This document shows, in pieces, positions 11,277 to 21,414 of a stretch of 64,000 bases of DNA. The position numbers were made by a program, and so were the translations under genes. This DNA is from Oncomelania hupensis (taxonomy: Eukaryota; Mollusca; Gastropoda; Littorinimorpha; Pomatiopsidae), in assembly GCA_036898135.1 (NCBI GenBank), contig CM072526.1, positions 55,194,329 through 55,258,328 on the forward strand, in the 5' to 3' direction. Position 1 is the stretch's first letter, and each line of letters starts with the position of its first letter. The notes below the pieces were generated by a model. It did no database searches. It had not been told where the DNA came from and saw nothing but the letters and a program-made list of their open reading frames with translations.

Positions 11277-13039
11277 CAGTGGTGTGCATAAGTTTGGAAC
11301 CACTTGCAACTTTTGCATTTTTTCAACATTCTGACCTTTAATTTGAATTTTTTTATTTGACCCTCAATATTTATCTGCATGCAATGTTACAGGGGATATA
11401 TTTGACTATAAAATTAACATTGTTATGCACCCTTGGACATAATATGGTGTTTTTTTTTGTTAAGGTTTGCCTTTTAATCATTTTCTGCAAAAATCACATA
11501 ATGTGCAACACTGCTTAATTATGTCAACTAATTTAGCATACTTTAAAATATCGTGATATATTCTTTATATTTCTTTGTATTTGCAAAGATGGCCTTTTAA
11601 AAAAAGTCGTTTTGTGTATCGGTGATGGCTCAATATTTGGTGGGCCAACCCTTGCTCTTGATCACGAGACGGCATCGAGTCGGTATTGATTGCACCAGTT
11701 TGATGAGGTGATCATGGGTGACAACTTGGTTCCAGGCTGCAATCAGTGACTCAATCAACTCACGCTTTGATGTTGGGTGTCTCTTTGATATCTCCAGTGC
11801 CACCTTGTGCCACAAATTCTCAATGGGATTGAGATCAGGAGACTGGGCAAGCCATTCCATTGACTCGATGTTGTGCATCCGCTTCCAGTTGATCACCATT
11901 TTTGACCGATGGTAGGGCGCATTGTCATCCTGGAAAATGAACTGACCTGGAAACAGTTGCTGGGCTGATGGCAGCATGCATTTGTCGAGTATGGTGATGT
12001 ACTTGGCCCCATTGACCATTCCATCGACGATGTGGAGACGTCCAACGCCACTGGCAGCCATGCAACCCCAGACCATGACCTTGAGAGGATGTGAGAGGAT
12101 GCTTCACTGTGAGGTTAGGACACTCGGGTTTAAACTCCTCTCCAGGAAATCTCCTCACGTAGAGTCGGGCTTGGTTTCTGAACAGGCAGAATGTGCTTTT
12201 GTCGCTAAAAAGCACTGTTTCCCACATTGCACAGGTCCAGGTTGAGTGCTTCCGTGCCCATTCAATTCGGTTGCACCTTTGTAAATCAGTAATCAATGGC
12301 TTGTTGCGGGCCTTGCAGCCTCATAGACCAAATGGCAAACACCGGCGACAAACTGTACAAGTTCTGACATTGATATAGCAATCAGCTGACCACTTACACA
12401 GCAGCTGAGGTGAGGTCAACCTGCGATTGGTCAACGAAATGCGTCGAAGTACACGGTCTTCACGTAATGTTGAAGCACGTGGACGACCGGACCGAGGCTT
12501 GTCCACCATTGAACCAGTCTGGCGCTTCTTCTGCAGAATCTTTACAACCGCTCTGTGACTGCAGCCGACTTTTCTGGCGATCTGATGACAAGAAAGTCCT
12601 TCCTCCTTCATCGCTGACACCCTAATACGTTTTCTCCAACGTCAGATTTCGCGTCTTTGTCATGGTTGATGAAGAAATTGTATGAAATCACAAAATCCCG
12701 GGCTTTTATATAGCTGCTGCAATAGCTAGGCATCCGTACTGTTATTGGCTGCCAAAACAGCCTTCTGATGGGTCAGAACTATTGCATGCTGATTGGATAA
12801 TCTCGATCCGCTTTGAACGCAAAATCTGAGCAAATTAAAGTAATTATATTCCAGTATCAATAAAACTTATAAAATTGGAAGCACATTACCTTAGAAATGT
12901 GATTCTTATTGCCAATTGTGTCCCTCATAACGTTGTACACTAATAAATGTAATAGATCCATAAAAAAATTAAAATAAAACTTCATAATGTTGAAAAAATG
13001 CAAAAGTCGCAAGTGGTTCCAAACTTATGCACACCACTG
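11277..13039 (-). mobile_element. Tc1/mariner transposon inserted in the 33-bp array
   Basis: Terminal inverted repeats start cagtggtgtgcataagtttg at both ends and run for more than 50 bp with one mismatch visible. The element is flanked by TA at 11275-11276 and 13040-13041. It carries a broken transposase on the minus strand. The tandem array continues on both sides, so the insertion came after the array had formed. Confidence 0.97.
11630..12665 (-). pseudogene. Tc1 transposase relic (frameshifted)
   Basis: Reading the minus strand, a start region near 12665 is followed by a helix-turn-helix part (MKEEGLSCHQIARKVGCSHR, about 12610-12550) and the linker GRPRAS. A middle block in another frame holds LFSDKSTFCLF, with the first catalytic aspartate near 12210. 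The C-terminal block in a third frame has QDDNAPYH near 11930 and PDLNPIENLWH near 11830, giving the remaining D and E of the DDE triad. At least two frameshifts separate the parts, plus an early TAG, so no intact transposase (normally about 340 residues) can be made. Confidence 0.9.
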
Positions 13040-13640
13040 TATATCACCCAACACTATCACCCCATATAATGTTGTATCACCCCACACTATCAGCCTATAT
13101 AATGTTGTATCACCCCACACTATCAGACTATATAATGTTATATCACCCAACACTATCAGCCTATATAATGTATCACCCCACACTATCAGCCTATATAATG
13201 TTATATTACCCAACACTATCAGCCTAAATAATGTTGTATCACCCAACACTATCAGCCTATATAATGTTATATCACCCAACACTATCACCCCATATAATGT
13301 TGTATCACCCCACACTATCAGCCTATATAATGTTGTATCACCCAACACTATCAGCCTATATAATGTTATATCACCCAATACTATCACCGCATATAATGTT
13401 GTATCACCCCACACTATCAGCCTATATAATGTTGTATCACCCCACACTATCAGCCTATATAATGTTGTATCACCCCACATTATCAGCCTATATAATGTAT
13501 CACCCCACACTATAAGCCTATATAATGTTGTATCACCCCATATAATGTTATATCACCCACACTATCAGCTTATATAATGTTATATCACCAACACACTATC
13601 AGCTTATATCATGTCATCTTCCCCCCCCCCCTCCATACAC
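13040..13640. repeat. 33-bp minisatellite, right part (more divergent)
   Basis: The same unit as 8577-11276, with more variants such as accccatataatgttg and acccaacactatcagcc. It grades near 13600-13700 into the exon-junction-like repeats that follow. A poly-C run lies at 13621-13631. Confidence 0.9.
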
Positions 13641-13659
13641 ACTATGAGTTTATATAATG

Positions 13660-14325
13660 GTGTATCCATCACTATACAGAGGACAGTTTATCATTATATG
13701 ATGTTTGTATACATCACTGTACAGGGGGCAGCATATAATTACATGATATATCCACCACTGTTCATAGTACAGCATATAATTACATGATGTATACACCACT
13801 GTTCAGAGGACAGCATATAATTTCATGATGTATACACCACTGTTCATAGTACAGCATATAATTTCATGATATATCCACCACTGTTCAGAGGACAGCATAT
13901 AATTACATGATATATCCACCACTGCTCATAGTACAGCATATAATTACATGATATATCCACCACTGTTCAGAGGACAGCATATAATTACATGATATATCCA
14001 CCACTGTTCATAGTACAGCATATAATTACATGATATATCCATCACTGTTCAGAGTACAGCATATAATTACATGATGTATACACCACTGTACAGGGGACAG
14101 CATATAATTTCATGATATATCCACCACTGTTCAGAGGACAGCATATAATTACATGATGTATCTACCACTGTTCAGAGGACAGCATATAATTACATGATAT
14201 AACCACCACTGTTCAGAGTACAGAATATAATTACATGATGTATCCACCACTGTTCAGAAGACAGCTTATATCATGTTGTATACATACAACTGTGCAGAGG
14301 ACAGTTTATATCATGTTTCTTTTAG
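13660..14325. repeat. Approximately 41-bp tandem array resembling the exon 5 acceptor
   Basis: About sixteen copies with the core actgttcagaggacagcat followed by ataattacatgatata. The tcagaggacag core equals the exon 5 acceptor context gtgcag/aggacag. It is intermediate in sequence between the 33-bp satellite on its left and the array at 15236-16003 on its right. Confidence 0.85.
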
Positions 14326-15235
14326 GAAAGAGATAGAGAGCGAGAGAGGGAGATAGAGAGTGCATGTGTATGTGTGCGTGCGCGCGCGAATGGGGGCATT
14401 TGTAGAGAAATGTATAATGTGTAAACCTGAGTTATTTTAATTGAATCATTCTCCTACCCCCAACCTTATCCCATCGGCGAGCCTTTCAGGCCTATTTGTC
14501 TACAAAACAATCTTCCCACCCTAACATTACCTTTCTTCATGACCTGCTTTTACGGTAAGAGCCATCAATGTAGAATAACTTCCTTAGTAGGAAAACAATG
14601 ACATATCCTCCTTTTTGGAATTTCAGCATTCTCATCCCTCCTGGAACTTGTACATCCAGTAATAGTATTCCAAGTAATCCAGTGTGTAACTTCACTTTTC
14701 ACAGCTTTATTTTGTCACACCTGGCAGCGACACAGCGTGATTCCGATTCCCCTTAGACTGCTAAAATCACTAACTCTATTTCTTGGATCTGTATATCCTT
14801 TATAATTATATGTCATAACTACACCATACAATAGGCCTATATTATTTAGTTATGAACGTGGCATGCGTGAGGGGTTGTGCAGCTGGATGGCACCCTCTGT
14901 GTGTGTGTGTGTGTGGGTGTGTGTGTGTGTGTGTGTGTGCGTGTGTGTGTGTATGTGTGAGCGCATGCTTTTTTGTTGTTTTCTTTCCTTATTTTGGTAG
15001 TCTGCTTTTTTGTTTTGTTTCCTGACAAAATTTGTGTGCGGTTCGCTGATGCTTTGTGGATGTGAGTGAATGAAGAAATTGTTTTTAGGTCCCGAGATAT
15101 TCACAGATGTCGGGACCAATTGTGCTTTTAATTGTTACTTTTAATGATTTATGCCATTCCCAGACGCGCAAAGCAAATTCTTCTGTGTGGTACATTTGAA
15201 GCGAATAAAGAATCTTATGTCTTATGTCTTATGTC
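14326..15235. other. Intron 4, simple repeats and a possible LINE tail
   Basis: The stretch holds a GA-rich tract (14325-14365), a GT/GTGC tract (14370-14390), a (GT)n microsatellite (14895-14952), and near 15195-15235 the end gaataaagaatcttatgtct with the heptamer ttatgtc repeated. The last looks like the 3' tail of a LINE, but I see no coding part. No gene is recognised. Confidence 0.5.
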
Positions 15236-16003
15236 TATTTTACAACTGTACAGAAGACAGCTTATATCATGTTGTATGTACAGCTGTACAGAGGACAGCT
15301 TATATCATGTTGTATGTACAACTGTACAGAGGACAGCTTATATCATGTTGTATATACAACTGTACAGAGGACAGCTTATATAATGTTTGTACAACTGTTC
15401 AGAGGACAGCTTATATCATGTTGTATGTACAACTGTACAGAGGACAGCTTATATCATGTTGTATGTACAATTGTACAGAAGACAGCTTATATCATATTGT
15501 ATGGACAACTGTACAGAAGACAGATTATATCATGTATGTACAACTGTACAGAGGACAGCTTATATCATGCAATATGTACAACTGTATAGAAGACATCTTA
15601 TATCATGTTGTATGTACAACTGTACTTAGTACAGCTTATATCATGTATGTACAACTGTACAGAAGACAGCTTATATCATGTTGTAAGTACAACTGTACAG
15701 AAGACAGCTTATATCATGTTATATGTACAACTATACAGAGGACAGCTTATATCATTTTGTATGTACAATTGTACAGAGCACAGCTTATATCATGTATATA
15801 CAACTGTACAGAGTACAGCTTATATCATGTTGTATGTACAACTGTACAGAAGACAGCTTATATGATGTTGTATGTTCAGCAGTACAGAAGACAGCTTATA
15901 TCATGTTGTGTATACAACTCTGTACATAGTACAGCTTATATCATATTGTATGTACAGCTGTAGAGAAGACAGCTTATATCATAGTACATGTACAACTGTG
16001 CAG
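15236..16003. repeat. Approximately 38-bp tandem array built on the exon 5 acceptor
   Basis: About twenty copies of a unit containing caactgtacagaggacagct and tatatcatgttgtatgt. The last copy runs straight into exon 5, where tgtgcag/aggacagctt is the true acceptor plus the first ten exon bases. Each upstream copy therefore carries an acceptor-like AG plus the head of exon 5. Confidence 0.95.
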
Positions 16004-16284
16004 AGGACAGCTTCAAGAGGCGGGTTGAGCGTCTTAAGAACGAGGGGAACACGGCCCACAAGAACAAAAACAGTGACAAAGCTAAAAACTATTACCAGAC
16101 AGCCATTGATCTGATCAACAAGAGCCCGTACTTGGCCAAAAGGCTGTCCACCTATGTCAACCTTCGGCGAGACCTGGCCATCCTGTATAACAACATGGCT
16201 GCTGTCTGCACCTCGATGGGAAATAGCCAGGGAGCCATGGACAATGCGGCAAAGAGCATTCAGATTGACAACACCTATCATAAG
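16004..16284 (+). CDS. TRANK1-like: Exon 5 of TRANK1-like gene (module 2, first TPR exon)
   Basis: Two leading bases join the single base left by exon 4 to make a glutamate codon, and the donor gtaaga at 16285 leaves phase 0. The product reads DSFKRRVERLKNEGNTAHKN, then KAKNYYQTAIDLI and LAILYNNMAAVCTSMGNSQG. These are two TPR motifs with the usual small residues (GN, A, Y). In module 3 the same region is split over exons 10 and 11, so this exon is a fused version or the intron was gained there. Tandem arrays copy both of its splice sites. Confidence 0.85.
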
Positions 16285-16560
16285 GTAAGAAAAGGGTCAG
16301 TTTAGTATTCTTGTTTTAACCCTGCAGATCCTCATGTTCAAGGGTGCAAATGGATCATGCATTATAGAGGACTCAGACTGACAGCACTTATAAAGTAAGA
16401 AAAAAGTTATTTTATTATGTTTGGTTAACCCTCACAGATCCTCATGTTCAAGGGTGCGAAATGGATCATGCATTATAGAGGACTCGGACTGACAGCACTT
16501 ATAAAGTAAGGAAAAAGTAATTTTATTATGTTTGGTTAACCCTCGCAGATCCTCACTACT
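16285..16560. repeat. Two diverged duplications of the exon 5 donor region
   Basis: A unit of about 118 bp recurs. Its copies contain actcagactgacagcactta and then taaagtaagaaaaa, which aligns with the exon 5 tail cattcagattgacaacacct and its donor ataaggtaagaaaag. The first base stretch after the donor (aaccct.cagatcctcatg) also repeats. Confidence 0.8.
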
Positions 16561-16773
16561 TGAAGTGTAAACTCACATGTCATTTTTCTGTAAAGAGTGA
16601 ACTGGGGGAAAAAAATGGATTTGTATATCTTCCCACAAATGTTGGTATGCCTCCATTGTAACCATTTTAATTTATCTATTGTTGTTTTTTGTGAGTGAAT
16701 GAATTTGCTGTTTGATATTTTTGTGTGGGTGTTTGGTGTACTAAGGTTTGTTTATGTGTTTGATTGGCCTCAG

Positions 16774-16927
16774 CCCTACTGGCGCCTGGGAAAGAGCTTG
16801 GTGGAGCAGAAGAAGTGGAAGGAGGCCTGTGAGAAGTTTGTGGAGGGCTTGGGGTGCCAGGAGCTGGACCCAGACATCAAGTGGCAATTTGTGCAAGAAG
16901 TGTGCACCATACTCCCCTCACTGTCAG
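16774..16927 (+). CDS. TRANK1-like: Exon 6 of TRANK1-like gene (module 2, last TPR exon)
   Basis: The acceptor is ggcctcag at 16766-16773. The exon starts in phase 0 after exon 5 and ends at ctgtcag/gtcagt, leaving one base. It encodes PYWRLGKSLVEQKKWKEACE and EKFVEGLGCQELDP, a clear TPR (W..G.sl..qk.w.eA...f..gl), like the TPR of human TRANK1. Its counterparts are exons 1 and 12. The single base it leaves does not fit the phase of exon 7 (see findings). Confidence 0.85.
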
Positions 16928-17060
16928 GTCAGTGTTCATTGTGCTACACAACAGCTAGCTACAGTTAGTATTGTCAATATTATTGTACAGACTGCATTGG
17001 GCTACACAACAGCTAGCTATAGTTAGTACTGTCAATATTATTGTACAGACTGCATTGGGC
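16928..17060. repeat. 67-bp direct duplication next to the exon 6 donor
   Basis: The segment with ctacacaacagctagctaca and attattgtacagactgcat occurs twice in tandem, beginning a few bases after the donor. The preceding tgtcaggtcagtgttcattg may itself be a diverged third copy of the unit boundary. Confidence 0.85.
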
Positions 17061-17079
17061 ATGCTGTAGCTGTGTGGAT

Positions 17080-17325
17080 GTTCCTATCCTATCCTATCCC
17101 GTAACTCGAAGGTTGTTGGCGCACCACAGATGATAGTTTAACCAGTGTACTCCCATCTTTCTCTGTCCTCGGCAACCCTCATAGCTTCACTCGGTGTCAA
17201 GCCAGTCATGAGAGTTGCCGAGGACAGAGAAAGATGGAGTACACTTGTTAAACAATCATCTGTGGTGCCCAAACGACTTTGGAGTTACGGGTTAGGATAG
17301 GATAGAAAGGTACCTAACCTCAGAA
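17080..17325. mobile_element. RTE-like LINE 3' ends arranged as a hairpin
   Basis: Two copies of about 110 bp of the RTE-like 3' end (caccacagatgat, tctttctctgtcctcggcaa, with a tatcc-type tail) face each other in inverted orientation. The outer ends both show the tail repeat (ctatcctatcc and ggataggatag). The same end occurs at 20753 and 29681 on the minus strand. Confidence 0.8.
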
Positions 17326-17366
17326 CTGAACTGGAAATATAACAAAGTGCTGTGTATGACTGTCAG

Positions 17367-17570
17367 ACAAAGACTCGGAATCCCCTCAAGTCCATGGTGC
17401 CCATGCTGGCGGACGTGTGGCCTAACGTGGTGGAGAACCTCAGCAGGGCCAAGAGCTGGGACACCATCAAGCGCTTGGTACTGGGACCACCACAGAAGAC
17501 AGTGGACAAATCTGCAGTGCCGGCTGGTTGGCGCTATGCTGATAGTTACAAAGAGGGCAAGCAGATCAAG
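17367..17570 (+). CDS. TRANK1-like: Exon 7 of TRANK1-like gene (module 2, helical linker)
   Basis: The block TKTRNPLKSMVPMLADVW, VENLSRAKSWDTIKRLVLG and YADSYKEGKQIK is open, codon-like and followed by aag/gttggt. It ends in phase 0, matching exon 8. It corresponds to exons 2 and 13. The only acceptors in frame are after gactgtcag (17366, phase 0) or after aacaaag (17347, phase 2), while exon 6 leaves phase 1; a stop at 17340 blocks extension further left. The 5' boundary is therefore unresolved. Confidence 0.7.
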
Positions 17571-17571
17571 G

Positions 17572-18176
17572 TTGGTGATCTCTATCTCCTCTCTATCAGC
17601 GCCTTATAGTTCTATCTCCTATCAGTGCCTCATAGTTCTATATCTCTATCAATGCCTCATAGTTTTATCTCCTCTCTATCAGTGCCTCATAGTTCGGTCT
17701 TCTCTCTATCGTGACTCATAGTTCTGTCTCCTCTCTGTCAGTGCCTCATAGTTCTATATGCTCTCTCTGTCAGTGCCTCATAGTTCTATTTCCTATCAAT
17801 GCCTCATAGTTTTATCTCCTCTCTATCAGTGCCTCATAGTTCTATCTCCTCTCTATCAGTGCTTCATAGTTCTGTCTCCTCTCTATCAGTGCCTCTTAGA
17901 TCTATCTCCTCTCTATCAGTGCCTCATAGTTCTATCTCCTCTCTGTCAGTGCCTCATAGTTCTATATCCTCTCTATCAGTGCCTCATAGTTCTATATCCT
18001 CTATGTCAGTGCCTCATAGTTCTATATCCTCTCTGTCAGTGCCTCATAGTTCTATATCCTCTCTGTCAGTGCCTCATAGTTCTATATCCTATCTGTCAGT
18101 GCCTCATAGTTCTATATCCTCTCTGTCAATGTCTCATAGTTCTATCTCCTCTCTATCAATGCCTCATAGTTTATTG
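17572..18176. repeat. 30-bp minisatellite just after the exon 7 donor
   Basis: About twenty copies of a unit with ctctatcagtgcctcatagt and tctatctcct. It begins within about ten bases of the donor, and its first unit shares ctctatctcctctctatcag with the intron start. The length of 30 keeps two + frames open, which are artefacts. Confidence 0.9.
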
Positions 18177-18283
18177 TTTGACAAAATCAATAAAAAATGT
18201 TAAGCTTAAACTATCTTGCAGGGCATTTTGCAGTTTGTAAGGTTTGATCTATAACATGCACCTCTGTGTAAGTTATCATTTAA

Positions 18284-19180
18284 CCCCTTAACTGCCGTAG
18301 TGAAAAGAGCATCTGTACTTCCTGTATGCCGGAGCAAAATTTGACTGTTGAGGGTGTGTTCACTAAAACGTGAATAATTCAGGCATTTGAAGAGATATCT
18401 CTTAGATATTTGGCAAAGTTTTTTGTAACATCCCTGGCTTCAATTTCAAGTGAAAATAGTTTCATTTGACAAGACATACATTCTTTAGTAATTATTTATT
18501 CTTGTTTTTTTTGCTGTGATCAGGCATTTTTGAACATAAAAACACACATCAACACAAAAAATGCATGACAGAATACCACAAAAAACTGGTGTAACAAAAG
18601 GACAAACATCAAGCAATCAATAAACTACTTGGAAATCAACTTTACGTCTATATCATCCACAGAAATAAGGGTACCTGTCCATGGTATGGTAAGTCCGGAA
18701 TCACACGTCATACTCCACAGCTGTAGAGACTCAGCAGTAACAAAGTCACAACACACACAGCAGGGAAAAGTCCACACACTACTTCCAGTATATGAATTTT
18801 GTGTGATAAGGTCTTCATCATCACTGTCTTGATCATTTAGGACCTCTTGAAGCACTTCAAGTGCTGAATATCTTCTAAAAACAGACCTTGTAGTACCCCC
18901 TCATCGTCCACCGTCCGCCATTTTGTATGATGACTGAACACTGGGAAGTACTGAAATTTCAAATATTGTGCAAATTTCGGTTTTTGCGATTTATAATGGT
19001 CAAAGGGAAGGAACTGTTGGTTGGAGATTTCTAGCTGCTCTGCAAACAGTTACTGCTGTTACCCCCCTTTTTGGGTGAATACAGAATGCTGACGAATAAC
19101 CCACGAACAGCGTTCCAAGTTGGGCACACAGGAAGCAGAAAATCACCACGAATGAGGTTCAGGGTTGGGCAGTTAAGGGG
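18284..19180 (-). mobile_element. Non-autonomous piggyBac-like element (TTAA)
   Basis: The TIR ccccttaactgcc occurs at the left end and, inverted, at the right end. The tetranucleotide TTAA flanks both sides (18280-18283, 19181-19184). On the minus strand an acidic peptide (NDQDSDDED near 18830) follows a broken start near 18920, like the acidic N-terminus of piggyBac transposases; the catalytic part is missing. Superfamily assignment rests on TTAA, the TIR and this acidic stub. Confidence 0.75.
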
Positions 19181-19302
19181 TTAATACAGTTAAGTTTGGT
19201 TTTGTTTAACTATTCATCTTTTGCAGAAAAGAAAGAATTTTTGACAAATAAAAACTTGATGATCATTTTGTACATGCAGCAAGGAACCTGATACAACATG
19301 TA

Positions 19303-19730
19303 GAGGCATGGTGGTCTAATGGTAGTGCTTTGGCTTGCGGATCTGAAGGTCTCGGGTTCAAGCCCTGTCCGGGCCATTGTGTTGTGTCCCTGAGAAAGAC
19401 ACTTTACTCCCGTTTCCTACTTCTTCTGATGAGAGTATAAACCGAGGTCTAGTCTGTATGTCGCATACATTACATCATAACGGACTTTAAAGATCCTGAC
19501 GCTCATGTCCTAGACGGGTGAGTGCCGTTAACAAGAACACACCCAGCATGCACTTGATCTTTTTTCCCCATCCCTGGCTGGCCAGGATAGTGCTCAGTTG
19601 TCTGGGCGTCAGACCATGCGCCCAAAGGCTGCGGGTGGGCATCTCGGGCGGTTTGAGTTAGATCCTGTATCGGCCAGCGCCTTGAGTCTTGTCAAGTACG
19701 GCAAGATAAGTGCGCTATAAAAATCCTCAA
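19303..19730 (+). mobile_element. Full-length tRNA-derived SINE
   Basis: The head has an A box (tggtctaatggtagtg) and a B box (gggttcaagccc) of RNA polymerase III type. It is followed by gtgtccctgagaaagacact, a conserved SINE core-like block, and a body with ggactttaaagatcctgacg and atcctgtatcggccagcgcc, ending ataagtgcgctataaaaatc. Shorter copies occur at 28674 and 54567, and parts of it feed the arrays at 21600-27740 and 62400-63110. It is not a functional tRNA gene. Confidence 0.9.
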
Positions 19731-19776
19731 CGTGTTGTTGCTGGGTTGCTGCTCACTGTCTCACATGGCCATTTAA

Positions 19777-20463
19777 CTCTTAGCGTCCTATAGCGCGGTA
19801 ATGCGCGCCTCGCCCATAATCCTGAAGCGCGGTAAACCGCGCCTCGTTAGTGCACCTTTTAGTCAGTACATCACAGGAAATAGGAACTCTCCTGTGCGTG
19901 AGAGAAGGTTTAGTCAACTTCCGGAAAGGTTACCGTGTGTTTTCCGCTATCGTTTTCGCAAGTTTGACGTGGTTTTGTGAACGTTTTTAACGATTTTGGT
20001 TGAGGTTTGAGTTTGCGAAATTTTCGGCCATGATGGAAGGGGATAGCTCCGACAGTAATAGTGAGTTTTGTAACCTTATTGATGAGCTTATTGCTGAAAG
20101 AGCACAAGGACTTGGTGTAGACAACCAGAGTGAGTTTTCTTGTCTGTGTTGACTGACTGTGCACACATTCACATGCAATCCACACTGTCTTGTTGTTGTT
20201 TTATTAACATAGTCCGTAAAATACCTGTAATTATGAATTAATTACAAGATTCCAACAGGTAAAAATAGTACTAAAGTCAAAATGGTTCTTTGGGTACATA
20301 GAATAACCATTTTGTAAACATATCCTAAAATATGAAGTTAATGTGACAATAAATAAATTTTTTGCAATTTTTTCAAATTCATAACCCAATTTATTGCAAT
20401 AAACTTGAAATCCTTACAGGATATAGGCGCAAATGTACAGAAAACCTTATAGGACGCTAAGAG
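19777..20463 (+). mobile_element. Second non-autonomous piggyBac-like element (TTAA)
   Basis: Both ends carry ctcttagcgtcctata as an inverted repeat, with TTAA at 19773-19776 and 20464-20467. An ATG near 20030 opens a 40-codon acidic peptide (MMEGDSSDSNSEFCNLIDEL) before a stop, again like a piggyBac N-terminus with the rest deleted. A direct duplicate of the flanking sequence at about 20505-20605 preserves the empty site ggccatttaaacatac, confirming the boundaries. Confidence 0.85.
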
Positions 20464-20752
20464 TTAAACATACAACACAATGTGACAGTGTGCATGTCAT
20501 TGGCTTTTGTTGTTGCTGGGTTGCTGCTCACTGTCTCCATGGCCATTTAAACATACAACACAATGTGACAGTGTACATGTCATTGGCTTTTGTTTTGTGG
20601 GTGCTGGAAGACCTCTGTGTTATCCACCTTACTGGAGTGTGGACCATCAACAACCTTGGCACCATTGTACTTTGACTTCTGGGTTGTGGTGTTTTAAATT
20701 GGCAGTGCTGAATGAATGATTGAAATTTAACGTCTTGGCAATGCTATACATC
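20464..20752. repeat. Approximately 99-bp tandem duplication carrying the empty piggyBac site
   Basis: The block ttgctgggttgctgctcact through cattggcttttg is present twice (19733-20505 with the insertion removed, and 20505-20605). The following 150 bases show nothing recognised. Confidence 0.85.
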
Positions 20753-21125
20753 CTATCCTATCTTATCCTATCCTATCAGAGGTCGTTGGGGCACCACAGA
20801 TGATCGTTTAACCAGCGTACCACATCTTTTTCTGTCCTCTGCAACCCTCATGGCTTCATTCAGTGTCAAACCAGTCCATTCTCGAATGTTGTCCTCCCAC
20901 CTCTGATACAATGGCTCTAAATATTTGAAGCTGTGCACTGTGTTGAGGGATTGACCTTGGACTTCGATGTCCATGTTCATGCCTTCGGTGTTGTTAGTCA
21001 TCGTTTTGGTCTTCTCTGCACTTATTTCCATTCCATAGGCTCTGGAAGTGGTGTCAAGCCTCTGTACCAGCTGTTCAAGTTCTTGTTTCTCTGCAGCCAA
21101 TCCATCAATGTCATCCTCAAAACGG
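20753..21125 (-). mobile_element. RTE-like LINE 3' fragment with internal deletion
   Basis: On the minus strand the RT C-terminal block (QELEQLVQRLDTTSRAYGME, ISAEKTKTMTNN) passes directly into the 3' end of the element, lacking about 500 bases present in the copy at 29937-30479. The tail is a tatcc-type repeat at 20753-20780. Confidence 0.85.
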
Positions 21126-21134
21126 TGTGAGTAG

Positions 21135-21414
21135 TGGTGGGTTATACCATGTGATGTGTTACAGGTGGGCTATTCCTTGTGATGTTTTACAGGTGGGCTA
21201 TGCCTTGTGATGTGTTACAGGTAGGCTATGTCATGTGATGCGTTACAGGCAGGCTATGCCATGTGATGTGTTACAGGTGGGCTATGCCTTGTGATGTGTT
21301 ACAGGTAGGTTATGTCATGTGATGCGTTACAGGCAGGCTATGCCATGTGATGTGTTACAGGTGGGCTATGCCATGTGATGTGTTACAGGGGCTATGCCAT
21401 GTGATGTGTTACAG
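21135..21414. repeat. 28-bp tandem array built on the exon 8 acceptor
   Basis: About ten copies of gtgatgtgttacaggtgggc plus tatgccat. The real acceptor of exon 8 is the last copy (gtgttacag/gtaggctatgcc), and about 17 bases of exon 8 are shared with the unit. Each copy is thus a potential 3' splice site plus exon head. Confidence 0.95.

Noticed and set aside
8463..11289. Open frames of 923, 736 and 734 codons with 11-residue repeats
   Set aside because: They are frames through the intronic 33-bp satellite, open on both strands at once, and have no unique domain or start context.
11718..12625. Plus-strand frames across the Tc1 element
   Set aside because: They are antisense shadows of the minus-strand transposase relic.
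19303..19380. tRNA gene (A and B boxes present)
   Set aside because: The boxes belong to a SINE head. The same head occurs at 28674 and 54567 with SINE bodies attached, and I see no complete cloverleaf.
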